From positions 1 through 37,074 of IMG/VR virus record IMGVR_UViG_3300046171_000123: a stretch of 37,074 nt of DNA, one strand, 5' to 3'. This document shows positions 1-6,145 of the stretch, one piece after another (the stretch's first letter is position 1; the number at the start of each line of letters is the position of its first letter). Under the pieces are notes generated by a model. The model saw only the letters and a list, made by a program, of their open reading frames with translations, made no database searches and had not been told where the DNA came from. A program made the translations under genes and the position numbers. Source of the stretch: a virus.

Positions 1-85
1 CGCCAACGTCCTCGTTTCTGTTTGGGGGCAGGGGGGGGTCAAAATGTTTTTCAAAGCTCATCCAAGGCAGGTTAACGTGGACTTT

Positions 86-95
86 ATCGTGGACA
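86..95 (+). repeat. ATCGTGGACA motif, junction copy
   Basis: The motif lies inside CGTGGACTTTATCGTGGACA (76-95), which matches CGTGGACATTATCGTGGACA at 9379-9398 in 19 of 20 positions. The element thus has two half-motifs (CGTGGAC and CGTGGACA) in tandem about one helical turn apart. The other copies flank attP, so a protein acting at attP, such as the integrase or a directionality factor, is one possible binder. A regulator bound at both loci is the alternative. Confidence 0.6.
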
Positions 96-120
96 AGGCC
101 GTTATGGTCAGGAACCATGC

Positions 121-157
121 GGTGCTGCATCTGATCTAAACTCAGATGCCCTGCACC
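121..157. terminator. Long hairpin after the leftward zinc-ribbon/LacI gene
   Basis: GCATCTGA (127-134) pairs perfectly with TCAGATGC (142-149) around a 7-nt loop, and GGTGC (121-125) pairs with GCACC (153-157) across a small internal bulge. It starts directly after the leftward stop codon at 161-163. There is no T-run on the leftward strand, so it is not a classic intrinsic terminator. It could be a Rho-dependent 3' end structure, a processing site or a protein-binding site. CATGC-N6-GCAT (116-130) overlaps its left arm. Confidence 0.45.
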
Positions 158-160
158 AAA

Positions 161-661
161 TCAGGGTCGATTTCGTGCGAGATATTTGCTCTTCCGGAGT
201 CGCTGAGAGACCTTCTCACAACTACCCCCACAACTACTACCCCCGTTCCTTCCCCCACCGTCCCCATAATCATTAGCAACCACATCGACAACCAACCGAT
301 CACGGAAGTAGCGCCCCTTAACGCCAAGCAGTCGAGCAATCTCCCGAATCCGATCAGCATTCTCAGTGGTGACGAACTTATTCCGATTTCCGGTAAGGGT
401 AGCGGTTACAGCAGCAGGAGAGACATTGGCGAGTTGGGCAACCTGTCGACGTAGACCGAACTGACATCCACAACTGGAGGAGTTGCCACTGACCAGATTC
501 CCCCGCTCAATGGTCCGTTCTTGTCCACAGAGGGTACAGAGACAGAGCCAATAGGTACGACTCCCTGACTTGACAGAACGCTTCCTGCTATGGGAGTAAC
601 GAAGGACAATCAGACGTCCGAACTCCTCCCCAATGATACTCTCATCACGCCTTCTTCCCAT
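161..661 (-). CDS. Zinc-ribbon protein fused to a LacI-type HTH
   Basis: The N-terminal half (about residues 8-70) has the phage zinc-ribbon pattern found next to AP2/HNH domains: EFGRLIVLRY, then WLCLCTLCG, then NLVSGNSSSCGC. The Cys pairs probably bind zinc. Residues of about 72-112 (QVAQLANVSPAAVTATLTGN, then ENADRIREIARLLGV) read as a LacI-family helix-turn-helix with its hinge-side helix. The tail is Gly/Ser/Arg-rich. No HNH or nuclease residues are visible, so I infer a DNA-binding regulator rather than a homing endonuclease. The start is supported by AAGGAGG just upstream, which lies inside the end of the small terminase gene; the two overlap by 17 bp. A paralogous ribbon sits at 1455-1754. 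Confidence 0.7.
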   Translation of the reverse strand: MGRRRDESIIGEEFGRLIVLRYSHSRKRSVKSGSRTYWLCLCTLCGQERTIERGNLVSGNSSSCGCQFGLRRQVAQLANVSPAAVTATLTGNRNKFVTTENADRIREIARLLGVKGRYFRDRLVVDVVANDYGDGGGRNGGSSCGGSCEKVSQRLRKSKYLARNRP

Positions 662-1178
662 CGTCCTCCTTATCTTCCAATTCCTTCGTTGGATTAACGA
701 CCTTGATCTTCTGATCCAGTTGTTTCATGGAGAGTTCTCGTATGGCTTCCAGGTGGACCTGAGTCAGATCTGTGGTTTGGACATCGACCTTGGTCTTCTC
801 TCCGTAGCGATCAGGATCATATCTGCTGGCTAACCACTGGTAAGCATCGATGGCAATCTTGGCCTTCTTGGGATCAGGGTTATCAGCATCAGACTGATCC
901 AAGGCATTTGCATTATCAGTAATCTTCGAAGCTAAGAAGGCAGCATGATCTCTCATGGCTGCCTCATGGCGTTCGCCAATCTCTGGATGTTCCTTGAGGT
1001 ATCGATAGTATTCTCGATAGGGAATAGCGTACCCGTCGAGTAGTTTCCGAATGGCCCCAAACTGAGTGATCTGGTTAAACCAGTTGTCCCACCACTCAGG
1101 ATCTGCTGCCATTTCGTAGAACCGTGCAACCTTTGCTTCCTTGCGGGAGTGCCCTCCCTTCACTGGTCGTTGAGCCAT
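645..1178 (-). CDS. terS: Terminase small subunit-like protein
   Basis: This 177-aa protein has the layout of phage small terminases: an N-terminal helix-turn-helix region (about residues 30-75, with IPYREYYRYLKEHPEIGERH), a helical oligomerisation region, and the family's signature of a Trp-containing helix followed by SRYDPDRYGEKTKVDV (about residues 119-133). Small terminases recognise the packaging site and hand DNA to the large subunit. The gene follows the iteron-like, AT-rich region at 1187-1437. It is separated from terL by the circle junction and six recombination or unknown genes, whereas most phages keep terS and terL adjacent. No strong Shine-Dalgarno sequence precedes the ATG, so a start at Met23 is possible but less likely. 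Confidence 0.75.
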   Translation of the reverse strand: MAQRPVKGGHSRKEAKVARFYEMAADPEWWDNWFNQITQFGAIRKLLDGYAIPYREYYRYLKEHPEIGERHEAAMRDHAAFLASKITDNANALDQSDADNPDPKKAKIAIDAYQWLASRYDPDRYGEKTKVDVQTTDLTQVHLEAIRELSMKQLDQKIKVVNPTKELEDKEDDGKKA

Positions 1179-1186
1179 TAGAATCT

Positions 1187-1437
1187 GTCGAGTAGGTCGA
1201 CTAACGGAGAGTACCCTTAGTCGACACGTTAAGTATCTAATATTATTACTATAATATACTATATATTATAGAGAGAGAGTAGTATATATACCGTAGAGAG
1301 AGATGATGTTCTTTTTGGAGAGTAAAGGGATTTACTCGACTACTCGACAAATGTCCTCTTTCCATAACGTTATCAGTGAGTTAACGTGTCGAGTAAGGCA
1401 CTCGCCCTCTACTCGACTACTCGACAAATCTGTCGAC
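1187..1437. promoter_or_regulatory. Iteron-like array around an AT-rich palindrome (candidate origin or operator)
   Basis: Nine YTCGAS hexamers (GTCGAC, CTCGAC or GTCGAG) start at 1187, 1196, 1220, 1335, 1343, 1388, 1412, 1420 and 1432. A 20-bp direct repeat, TACTCGACTACTCGACAAAT, is exact at 1333-1352 and 1410-1429. TCGACACGTTAA (1221-1232) is inverted at 1381-1392. Between them is an AT-rich core with the perfect inverted repeat CTATAATATA (1249-1258) and TATATTATAG (1262-1271), followed by two GA tracts. ATAACGTTAT (1364-1373) is a further palindrome. The pattern of repeated protein sites beside easily melted DNA is that of a replication origin; a complex operator for the terS transcript, or a packaging site, are alternatives. 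No gene lies within 1179-1454. Confidence 0.6.
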
Positions 1438-1454
1438 TAGAGGATACTTTCCCC

Positions 1455-1754
1455 TCATTGTGTTTTGCTAAATCTCCCCTTGGAATCCCGTGCAATCAGA
1501 CGGTTTCCAAAGAAGTAATCCTTTCCTTTCTTTCGCCAATTCTCCCGTGTCAACTCTGCTGCGAGGCACCCACACGATTTGGAAGAACCATTTCGTAGTG
1601 CATATGCCTTAACGGTCCCGATCCACCCGCAATCGCACAGAGTTCGGTACATAACGTGCCCACATTCATCTGAATCGACCCGTCTGATCACTTTCCATCT
1701 GCCAAAGCGTTCCCCTGACAGATCCTTGTAAACACGTTGTCCTTTTGCTGGCAT
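1455..1754 (-). CDS. Small zinc-ribbon protein, paralogue of the ribbon at 161-661
   Basis: This 99-aa protein carries the same ribbon as the LacI-fused protein: ERFGRWKVI, then LCDCGWIG, then LRNGSSKSCGC, followed by a basic tail with RDSKGRFSKTQ. The family is common in phage AP2/HNH endonucleases, but no catalytic HNH residues are visible, so DNA binding is the safest inference. I chose the ATG at 1754 because GGAG lies six bases upstream; an upstream in-frame ATG at 1790 has no well-placed Shine-Dalgarno. The frame stays open further upstream to an amber codon near 1909. The gene ends beside the repeat array at 1187-1437, so the two ribbon genes bracket that array and terS. Confidence 0.65.
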   Translation of the reverse strand: MPAKGQRVYKDLSGERFGRWKVIRRVDSDECGHVMYRTLCDCGWIGTVKAYALRNGSSKSCGCLAAELTRENWRKKGKDYFFGNRLIARDSKGRFSKTQ

Positions 1755-1982
1755 AGCTACTCCATTTCTGGTGTCGGGAACAACGACCATCAGCTTTCGA
1801 GAGACTCCTAAGATCCTCGTTATTGCTTCACGCAGAAGTGTCCTGTTGCATGCGAAGGTTCCCGTGGAATCCTCATAGAGAAAAAGAACCCTCTTTCCGG
1901 TGGGCAGCTACATGCTGTGAGTGCGATAGCGTGAGCACTCAACGCTCCCCGTGTCCATGACCGTGTTCCCCAAGGACCACTC
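1755..1982. other. Non-coding stretch with an open remnant frame and a hairpin
   Basis: No complete gene is convincing here. On the leftward strand the frame of the 1455-1754 gene is open back to a TAG near 1909. Before that TAG the same frame holds a 16-codon ATG-initiated stretch starting MDTGSVECSR. This may be the decayed 5' end of a longer gene. TGAGTGC (1918-1924) and GCACTCA (1935-1941) form a 7-bp stem with a 10-nt loop. Confidence 0.35.
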
Positions 1983-2174
1983 TTACCTTGAAGAGTGTTC
2001 CAACCGAAACAGAATCATCCGACAGTGTTGGCAATACTTCTGATGCCTTTGGTAGAAGGGCATCTTGTTTGGTTTCTTGTCTCCACACCGTGGACAGGTT
2101 CGTAACGAGGAGGAGAGTTCTAACTCTCTCCTCTCGTTTCTCTCTTCTTCCTTTCGAACCGATTGATCACACAC
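1983..2174 (-). CDS. Small zinc-finger protein
   Basis: The C-terminal half holds two CxxC knuckles, RTCPRCGDKKP and YCQHCR, about 22 residues apart, preceded by a highly charged Arg/Glu-rich stretch. This resembles small phage zinc-finger proteins with a CxxCG-(K)KP-FY-CxxC pattern; the partner is unknown. The start is uncertain. The GTG at 2174 gives 63 residues. An ATG at 2309 would give 108 residues but would overlap the MazG-like gene for most of its length in another frame. Its position in the early leftward operon suggests a host takeover or DNA-binding accessory role, which is inference. Confidence 0.45.
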   Translation of the reverse strand: MCDQSVRKEEERNERRELELSSSLRTCPRCGDKKPNKMPFYQRHQKYCQHCRMILFRLEHSSR

Positions 2175-2371
2175 TCCAGGTAGTTGGCGAGATCCATTGC
2201 CTCTTCCTGTGCGTGTCTTAACCAGTCGATCACTGAGAAATCCTCTCTGGCGAGAGTATTCTCGTACTTCCGGAGACCGTACCTGGACCTTTCCCTCATC
2301 TTCCTGCATACCTCCTCCACCACTGGATCAATTATCTCAACATCCTTCTGAGAGTTCTCAGATCTTTCCAT
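2120..2371 (-). CDS. MazG-like/all-alpha NTP pyrophosphatase-like protein
   Basis: The 83-aa sequence reads RSRYGLRKYENTLAREDFS followed by WLRHAQEEAMDLANYLECV. The spacing of RYG-x2-KY-x-TL-x-R and HA-x-EE-x2-D-x3-YL is typical of small phage proteins annotated as dATP/dGTP or MazG-like pyrophosphohydrolases. In these the EE and D residues coordinate Mg2+ in a helical bundle. Such enzymes adjust nucleotide pools or alarmones during infection; which substrate applies here cannot be seen. It lies directly after the hairpins that follow the primase-helicase gene. Confidence 0.6.
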   Translation of the reverse strand: MERSENSQKDVEIIDPVVEEVCRKMRERSRYGLRKYENTLAREDFSVIDWLRHAQEEAMDLANYLECVINRFERKKRETRGES

Positions 2372-2390
2372 AACGTCCTTTTCTAGTTTT

Positions 2391-2448
2391 GCCTATGCAA
2401 TGGCATAGGTTGGATTCAAAAACGTCACTACAAGGCGTTTTATGAATC
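2391..2448. terminator. Tandem hairpins after the primase-helicase gene
   Basis: CCTATGC (2392-2398) and GCATAGG (2403-2409) form a 7-bp stem with a 4-nt loop. Next to it GATTCAAAAACG (2413-2424) pairs with CGTTTTATGAATC (2436-2448), apart from one bulged base, across an 11-nt loop. The second hairpin overlaps the leftward stop codon at 2440-2442 and has an A/T-rich stem. In the leftward direction its 3' arm contains five consecutive T, giving a terminator-like form. Partial termination between the replication genes and the following genes is a reasonable reading. Confidence 0.5.
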
Positions 2449-4566
2449 CTTCAGTTCTAGCACAGAATCCTTCTTGATCTTTGCCCTCTTGAAGACCAAC
2501 AGGTCTGCATTGACCAAGTTCTCAATAATCCGGTCATACTCCATCGTGTCTCCACTCAGCACCTTCGACCTGACTAACGTCCGGTACTCCACACTTCCGC
2601 CTTTCTTCGCAATGTATGCCCTTACCTTCTCGTTCTTCGTATCCACTGGACTTGCTCCAAAGTGCGAGTTGAGCAGAATCGTCGTCGATTGAATCGCATA
2701 CCAAAGCACTGCCCAGGCACTCCGGAGACTCTCCTCCGTTGGGGTCGGTCTCCGACGATCCAGCACCAGTTGCATCAGCATCGCTAACTTCAGCAATGTT
2801 GGACCCCACCTCTTAGCAAAGACATACAGATACTGCTGTATCTTTGGATCAGCACCCTCACACACATCATAGATTCGGTTAAAGTAGTCCTCATAAAGTG
2901 CCCGTGCCTCCTTGCTCATGTCCTTGATCAGCACTTCCCTTGGTTCTTCTGTCAGCATCTTCATACAGAGATCATGGAGAGTCTGATATGACCCCCATTC
3001 TCTCTGATTAACAACGACCCCCCTCTTCGGTAAGGGAGCGGGTCGTTTCCCATGATTCGAGGGAGGGACAAACCACAGGAAACGTGGAAGAAACCCGCTC
3101 AAAAGATCATCTTGACCAATGTGCCCTTTGAGGAACTCAATGGTCGACACTCCACAGATGGACATATAGGGCCGATCTATCCGAATCGACCCATGTCCTC
3201 TGGTCCTCTCTTCAATCACATCATCGACGTCATAGGCAGCAGTCAGTCTGCTCTTCATACCTTCGTTGTACTTGGCATTGACGTTACTCAACCAACTGTT
3301 GAACTCACTCAGTATCCAGACTCCTCCACCTTGCTCCTGCAAAGCATCCAAACAACTCTGCCAAGTAAACGTTCCTGGAAGTGTTCGCTTCCGTGACTGG
3401 TAAAGTGCTGCCTTCCCCTCTTCATTCCGTTGAGCAAACTGCTGAGACAACTGGTTGTTGTACCCATCGATGTCCTTTAAAAGTCGACTCCCTGCCGTCA
3501 ATCCCGTCGACTTAAATGCTCCACTTGGGGCAATAATCACAGACCAGATATTAGGATGAAGTTCCTGGAAGTAGTCACTGCACCAGACCCTGTGCATGGC
3601 ATAGCCAGAGAGAGTGGAGAGCATTGACATCGTGGGAATGATGCTGCTGCTCTCCGTGGAGGCACTCGCACTGGTGACGAACTCAGCGAGTGTGGCGGGA
3701 AGGACGTCTGGCTCAAAATCTGGCAGTTTCTGCTCCGTTAAGACCTTCTGAGCAATCTCCTTTAGGTGCTTCTGTAGCTTCAACTCGTTAACGTGGACCT
3801 GATGACGTTTCTCATCCGGTTCAAACAGATCCGCTTCCCTTAACCCCAATGCCTTGCAGATGTCTGTAAAAGAACATCCTGCATGGCAGTTCATCAGGAT
3901 CTTGTCATCTGTTAATGTAACGGTCAGAGAGGGTTCTTCATCATTGTGTGCAGGGCAACAACCCTGCATCACCCGTGGCCCCTTGGGTTTTGCCTTTTCC
4001 AACCTGCTGTTGATCTCTGCCCATCTCTCTGCCAGAGTCATTGGTCCCCTAGCATTCTCATTGTATGAGACATCCTTATCGTGACTAAGTGCCAGCATTT
4101 GACCCACCCTCCTCATGCTTTCATCGATAAGTATCGAATACCTTTGAGCAAAGTATTCCTGATAATAAGCAAACGCCTTTTCATGCGGAAGCGAACCCGT
4201 AAGCACCACAGCATGAATTCCTTTTCTAACTGACCAATGTCTTGATACGACATACGGATCAGTCCCCATCTTTTCATACGCTTCAGTATCGTCCTTACCA
4301 TCATAATCGACTCCCAGATACCCGCTATGTTCTTCCAGACATGCGGTAGAAACGTAGGAGAATCGTCCACTGTAAGCGACTGTGGGCAGGGATCTCTTTA
4401 AATCCCCTGCCTTCTTTGGCTCAGTCTTCAACAATGAACGAATCTGCTCCGTTACCCCTTTGAGCTTTCGACAGGACCGGATCTCCTCAATGACCTCCTC
4501 AAGTGTTTGATACTTTTCAACCTTGTGGTCTCGTACATTCCTAGTTCGTGTCAGCAGTTGGGACAT
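2440..4566 (-). CDS. Primase-helicase: VirE_N/BT4734-like + zinc finger + DUF3987
   Basis: This protein of about 708 residues looks like the replication initiator/primase-helicase. The N-terminal 65-165 region (SGRF, LGVDYDGKDD, VSRHWSVRKGIHAVVL) matches the VirE_N/BT4734-like domain related to archaeo-eukaryotic primases, with an acidic D-x-D pair. Residues of about 205-233 form a CHC2-like finger: CPAH, then LMNCHAGC. Residues of about 300-680 match DUF3987-type ATPases, with the P-loop IIAPSGAFKST at about 346-356. Together these suggest priming plus DNA-stimulated ATPase/helicase activity, feeding the host polymerase since none is encoded. The start is taken as the ATG at 4566; a TTG two codons upstream is possible. 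It overlaps the preceding gene by 26 bp. Confidence 0.75.
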   Translation of the reverse strand: MSQLLTRTRNVRDHKVEKYQTLEEVIEEIRSCRKLKGVTEQIRSLLKTEPKKAGDLKRSLPTVAYSGRFSYVSTACLEEHSGYLGVDYDGKDDTEAYEKMGTDPYVVSRHWSVRKGIHAVVLTGSLPHEKAFAYYQEYFAQRYSILIDESMRRVGQMLALSHDKDVSYNENARGPMTLAERWAEINSRLEKAKPKGPRVMQGCCPAHNDEEPSLTVTLTDDKILMNCHAGCSFTDICKALGLREADLFEPDEKRHQVHVNELKLQKHLKEIAQKVLTEQKLPDFEPDVLPATLAEFVTSASASTESSSIIPTMSMLSTLSGYAMHRVWCSDYFQELHPNIWSVIIAPSGAFKSTGLTAGSRLLKDIDGYNNQLSQQFAQRNEEGKAALYQSRKRTLPGTFTWQSCLDALQEQGGGVWILSEFNSWLSNVNAKYNEGMKSRLTAAYDVDDVIEERTRGHGSIRIDRPYMSICGVSTIEFLKGHIGQDDLLSGFLPRFLWFVPPSNHGKRPAPLPKRGVVVNQREWGSYQTLHDLCMKMLTEEPREVLIKDMSKEARALYEDYFNRIYDVCEGADPKIQQYLYVFAKRWGPTLLKLAMLMQLVLDRRRPTPTEESLRSAWAVLWYAIQSTTILLNSHFGASPVDTKNEKVRAYIAKKGGSVEYRTLVRSKVLSGDTMEYDRIIENLVNADLLVFKRAKIKKDSVLELKDS

Positions 4567-4858
4567 AGCCAAGGCATTGCTTCACAAAGGTCTCTCCAAA
4601 CAGGGCACGATCATCTGCAGACATGGTCATCACTTCCTGTTGAGTGTAGACCTCCTTGAACTTTTCAATCACACAACTGCACTGAAAGAATGCCATGTTA
4701 ATCGCAAACTGTTCTGGCACACCAGACATCGTCGGGTCTTTGTAAAGCGTTGCCGTACACTGGTGAACCCACTGAGCGACAAAGGCCACTCCGTAGGTAT
4801 TTGGACAAGCGAAGGCAATGCTAGGCAGCATCACTAACGTTAAAAGAAACTTCTTCAT
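4541..4858 (-). CDS. Secreted Cys-rich protein
   Basis: The 105-aa product begins MKKFLLTLVMLPSIAFA, a clear Sec signal with an AFA cleavage site followed at once by Cys; a weak lipobox reading is possible. The mature part has Cys residues in CPN, HQCTA, FQCSCVIEKF and KQCLGY, enough for two disulfides in the periplasm. I do not recognise the family. A secreted protein made from the replication operon is unusual and suggests a superinfection-exclusion or envelope-modifying accessory gene, by inference only. Its ATG overlaps the upstream stop by one base (TAATG), so it is probably translationally coupled. Confidence 0.65.
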   Translation of the reverse strand: MKKFLLTLVMLPSIAFACPNTYGVAFVAQWVHQCTATLYKDPTMSGVPEQFAINMAFFQCSCVIEKFKEVYTQQEVMTMSADDRALFGETFVKQCLGYVPTADTN

Positions 4859-5298
4859 TAGTAGTGTCCTTCTGTTGAGTGGTGCGTCATGGAAGATGGG
4901 TCGATGATCCACAGACCCTTCCTGGTTGGTGTCGGTGCCATTGAGATGTCGGTATCCAAAAAGATCGTTGCTTCTGGAGTCCCATTGGACCAGAAAGGGA
5001 TTGCTCCGGAGTAGCTGATACAAATGCCACTGAATCCAGTTCTTCTCTCCACGGTTGGGAGGTTCTGCAGTATCCATCGACCAAGCAGAGACAACCTGCT
5101 TGTATCGATCTCTATGTCTTTCCAGTCTCTTTTCTGTTGGAGATAAATGCTGATCGACTCTGCATGTCTCTCCTCCGTGTTGAAGACTTTTAATTGTTTC
5201 TTGGACAACTCCTGATCCTTCATGGCGTAGGTCATGGGGATGCCCACTAAGAGATAGTATTCCTCATACAACTGATGCCAGAGACGTTTCCGATTCAC
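4858..5298 (-). CDS. Hypothetical protein, 146 aa
   Basis: This protein is not recognised. The N-terminal half is charged and helical (KQLKVFNTEERHAESISIYL). The C-terminal half is rich in beta-formers (GICISYSGAIPFW, then EATIFLDTD, then KGLWIIDPSSM). No signal peptide, membrane segment or metal-binding motif is visible. It sits between the ssDNA-binding-like gene (10-bp gap) and the exported Cys-rich protein (1-bp overlap), so it is co-transcribed with replication genes. Coding potential is supported by the tight fit between neighbours. Confidence 0.6.
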   Translation of the reverse strand: MNRKRLWHQLYEEYYLLVGIPMTYAMKDQELSKKQLKVFNTEERHAESISIYLQQKRDWKDIEIDTSRLSLLGRWILQNLPTVERRTGFSGICISYSGAIPFWSNGTPEATIFLDTDISMAPTPTRKGLWIIDPSSMTHHSTEGHY

Positions 5299-5307
5299 TC
5301 TCTCTCT

Positions 5308-5877
5308 TTATCCAAAGTGCATCGGTTCTGGTGCTGACGATCTTTGTTGCTTCTCAAAAGATCCTGAGTCACTTGGTGGAGGTTTCAATTCCCCCTCTGG
5401 CACAGGGGGAAGCATGTCTTTCGTTGCACGGACATACTTCACCTCTGTAGCTGGATACCAGTTGCCCTTGCCAACACTCTTCTTCCATTCACCCGTGTTG
5501 CGGACTCCAATGGCAAAGTCCTTCCGCATGAACTCATTTTCAATGATGTGCATTGACAACCCTTTGACCTCACTACCAACAGCATCTCTGATTGCTCTCC
5601 ACATTCGCTTCCCACCCCAACCGTCATTGGCCTTGGGGTTCCTGGAAGCCAAGTACAACCACATCCGTGCAGTCCCATCTGGTCCTTCCAATTCCAGTCT
5701 GATCTTCTGATGCTTGAAACCTTGGTCATCAGAAACGGGTTGCAGTTGCTCGTAGGAAACAATCTGAGCAATGTAGTTCCCTTGTTTTAGTATTGGTTTG
5801 TAATCGGTCAGGTCATATGCTGGAGCATCATCCTCTTCCCCAAATTCCATAAAGACTAGATCGTGATCAGAACTCAT
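5308..5877 (-). CDS. DUF669-like single-stranded DNA-binding protein
   Basis: The 189-aa sequence follows the DUF669-type phage SSB pattern: an acidic N-terminus, LKQGNYIAQIVSYEQ, KHQKIRLELEGPDGTARMW, NPKANDGWGGKRMWRAIRDA, FAIGVRNTGEWKK, then WYPATEVKYVRA. A flexible Pro/Ser-rich tail ends PEPMHFG rather than in the acidic tip of bacterial SSB. Such proteins coat ssDNA and work beside Sak4- or Erf-type annealing proteins. The Sak4-like ATPase lies two genes upstream in the same operon, which supports the call. GGAGAAG precedes the ATG, and the gene overlaps its upstream neighbour by 11 bp. Confidence 0.65.
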   Translation of the reverse strand: MSSDHDLVFMEFGEEDDAPAYDLTDYKPILKQGNYIAQIVSYEQLQPVSDDQGFKHQKIRLELEGPDGTARMWLYLASRNPKANDGWGGKRMWRAIRDAVGSEVKGLSMHIIENEFMRKDFAIGVRNTGEWKKSVGKGNWYPATEVKYVRATKDMLPPVPEGELKPPPSDSGSFEKQQRSSAPEPMHFG

Positions 5878-6145
5878 ACGCTACTTCTCCTCTGTGAATT
5901 TCATACCTGTCTACGTTAATCGTCTCCCCACCATTCCCAGTAGGGTAGACCTTCACCTTGCCCCCTTTGCGGAGGAAGGATTCGACCTCCTCCGCAAACA
6001 TGGTTGGGCCACCGATCTCATGGGTCAGGGAGACCGGAATCTCTCTGGTGATGATTCGGTTGCAAAGAGTCCGAATCTCATCAATCTCCATGTTTCTGGT
6101 TTCCCTTTTTTTAAAGTTTGTGATGGGTATTGGTTTGATGTTCAT
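5867..6145 (-). CDS. Hypothetical protein, 92 aa
   Basis: This is a small protein of unknown function between the Sak4-like ATPase and the SSB-like gene. An N-terminal basic stretch (NFKKRETR) is followed by a helix (EIDEIRTLCNRIITREIP) and a beta-rich end (GGKVKVYPTGNGGETINVD). The start overlaps the upstream stop as ATGA, and the end overlaps the next gene by 11 bp, so it is part of a coupled operon. GGAG lies eight bases before the ATG. An internal ATG at Met19 is also possible. Confidence 0.55.
   Translation of the reverse strand: MNIKPIPITNFKKRETRNMEIDEIRTLCNRIITREIPVSLTHEIGGPTMFAEEVESFLRKGGKVKVYPTGNGGETINVDRYEIHRGEVAYEF

Larger units (their letters stand above)
1..208. repeat. Terminal direct repeat, left copy
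   Basis: These 208 bases recur without mismatch as the last 208 bases of the window, including a G5-CA-G8 tract. Either the contig is a circular (or circularly permuted) genome with an assembly overlap, or the virion DNA has a true short direct terminal repeat. The P22-like portal and terminase and the integrase favour a circular map. The repeat includes the 3' end of the zinc-ribbon/LacI gene that finishes at 161, so it is not purely intergenic. Confidence 0.97.

Noticed and set aside
146-454. Rightward 102-codon frame opposite the LacI/ribbon gene
   Set aside because: Antisense shadow, Thr/Pro-rich because the gene's tail is Gly/Ser-rich; opposite to the operon direction.
1231-1310. Simple strong promoter for terS in the AT-rich core
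   Set aside because: TATAAT occurs on the leftward strand at 1265-1270 but no -35 lies at proper spacing, and AT-rich DNA gives such matches by chance.
1187-1437. CRISPR array
   Set aside because: There are only two exact 20-bp repeats and scattered hexamers, spacers are irregular and no cas genes are present.
2175-2309. ATG 2309 start for the small zinc-finger gene
   Set aside because: It would lie inside the MazG-like gene for most of its length, with Arg-rich shadow-like sequence; the GTG at 2174 leaves the finger intact.
3082-3396. Rightward frames opposite the primase-helicase gene (for example 3052-3396)
   Set aside because: Antisense to a clearly recognised gene, no ribosome-binding sites and no family motifs.
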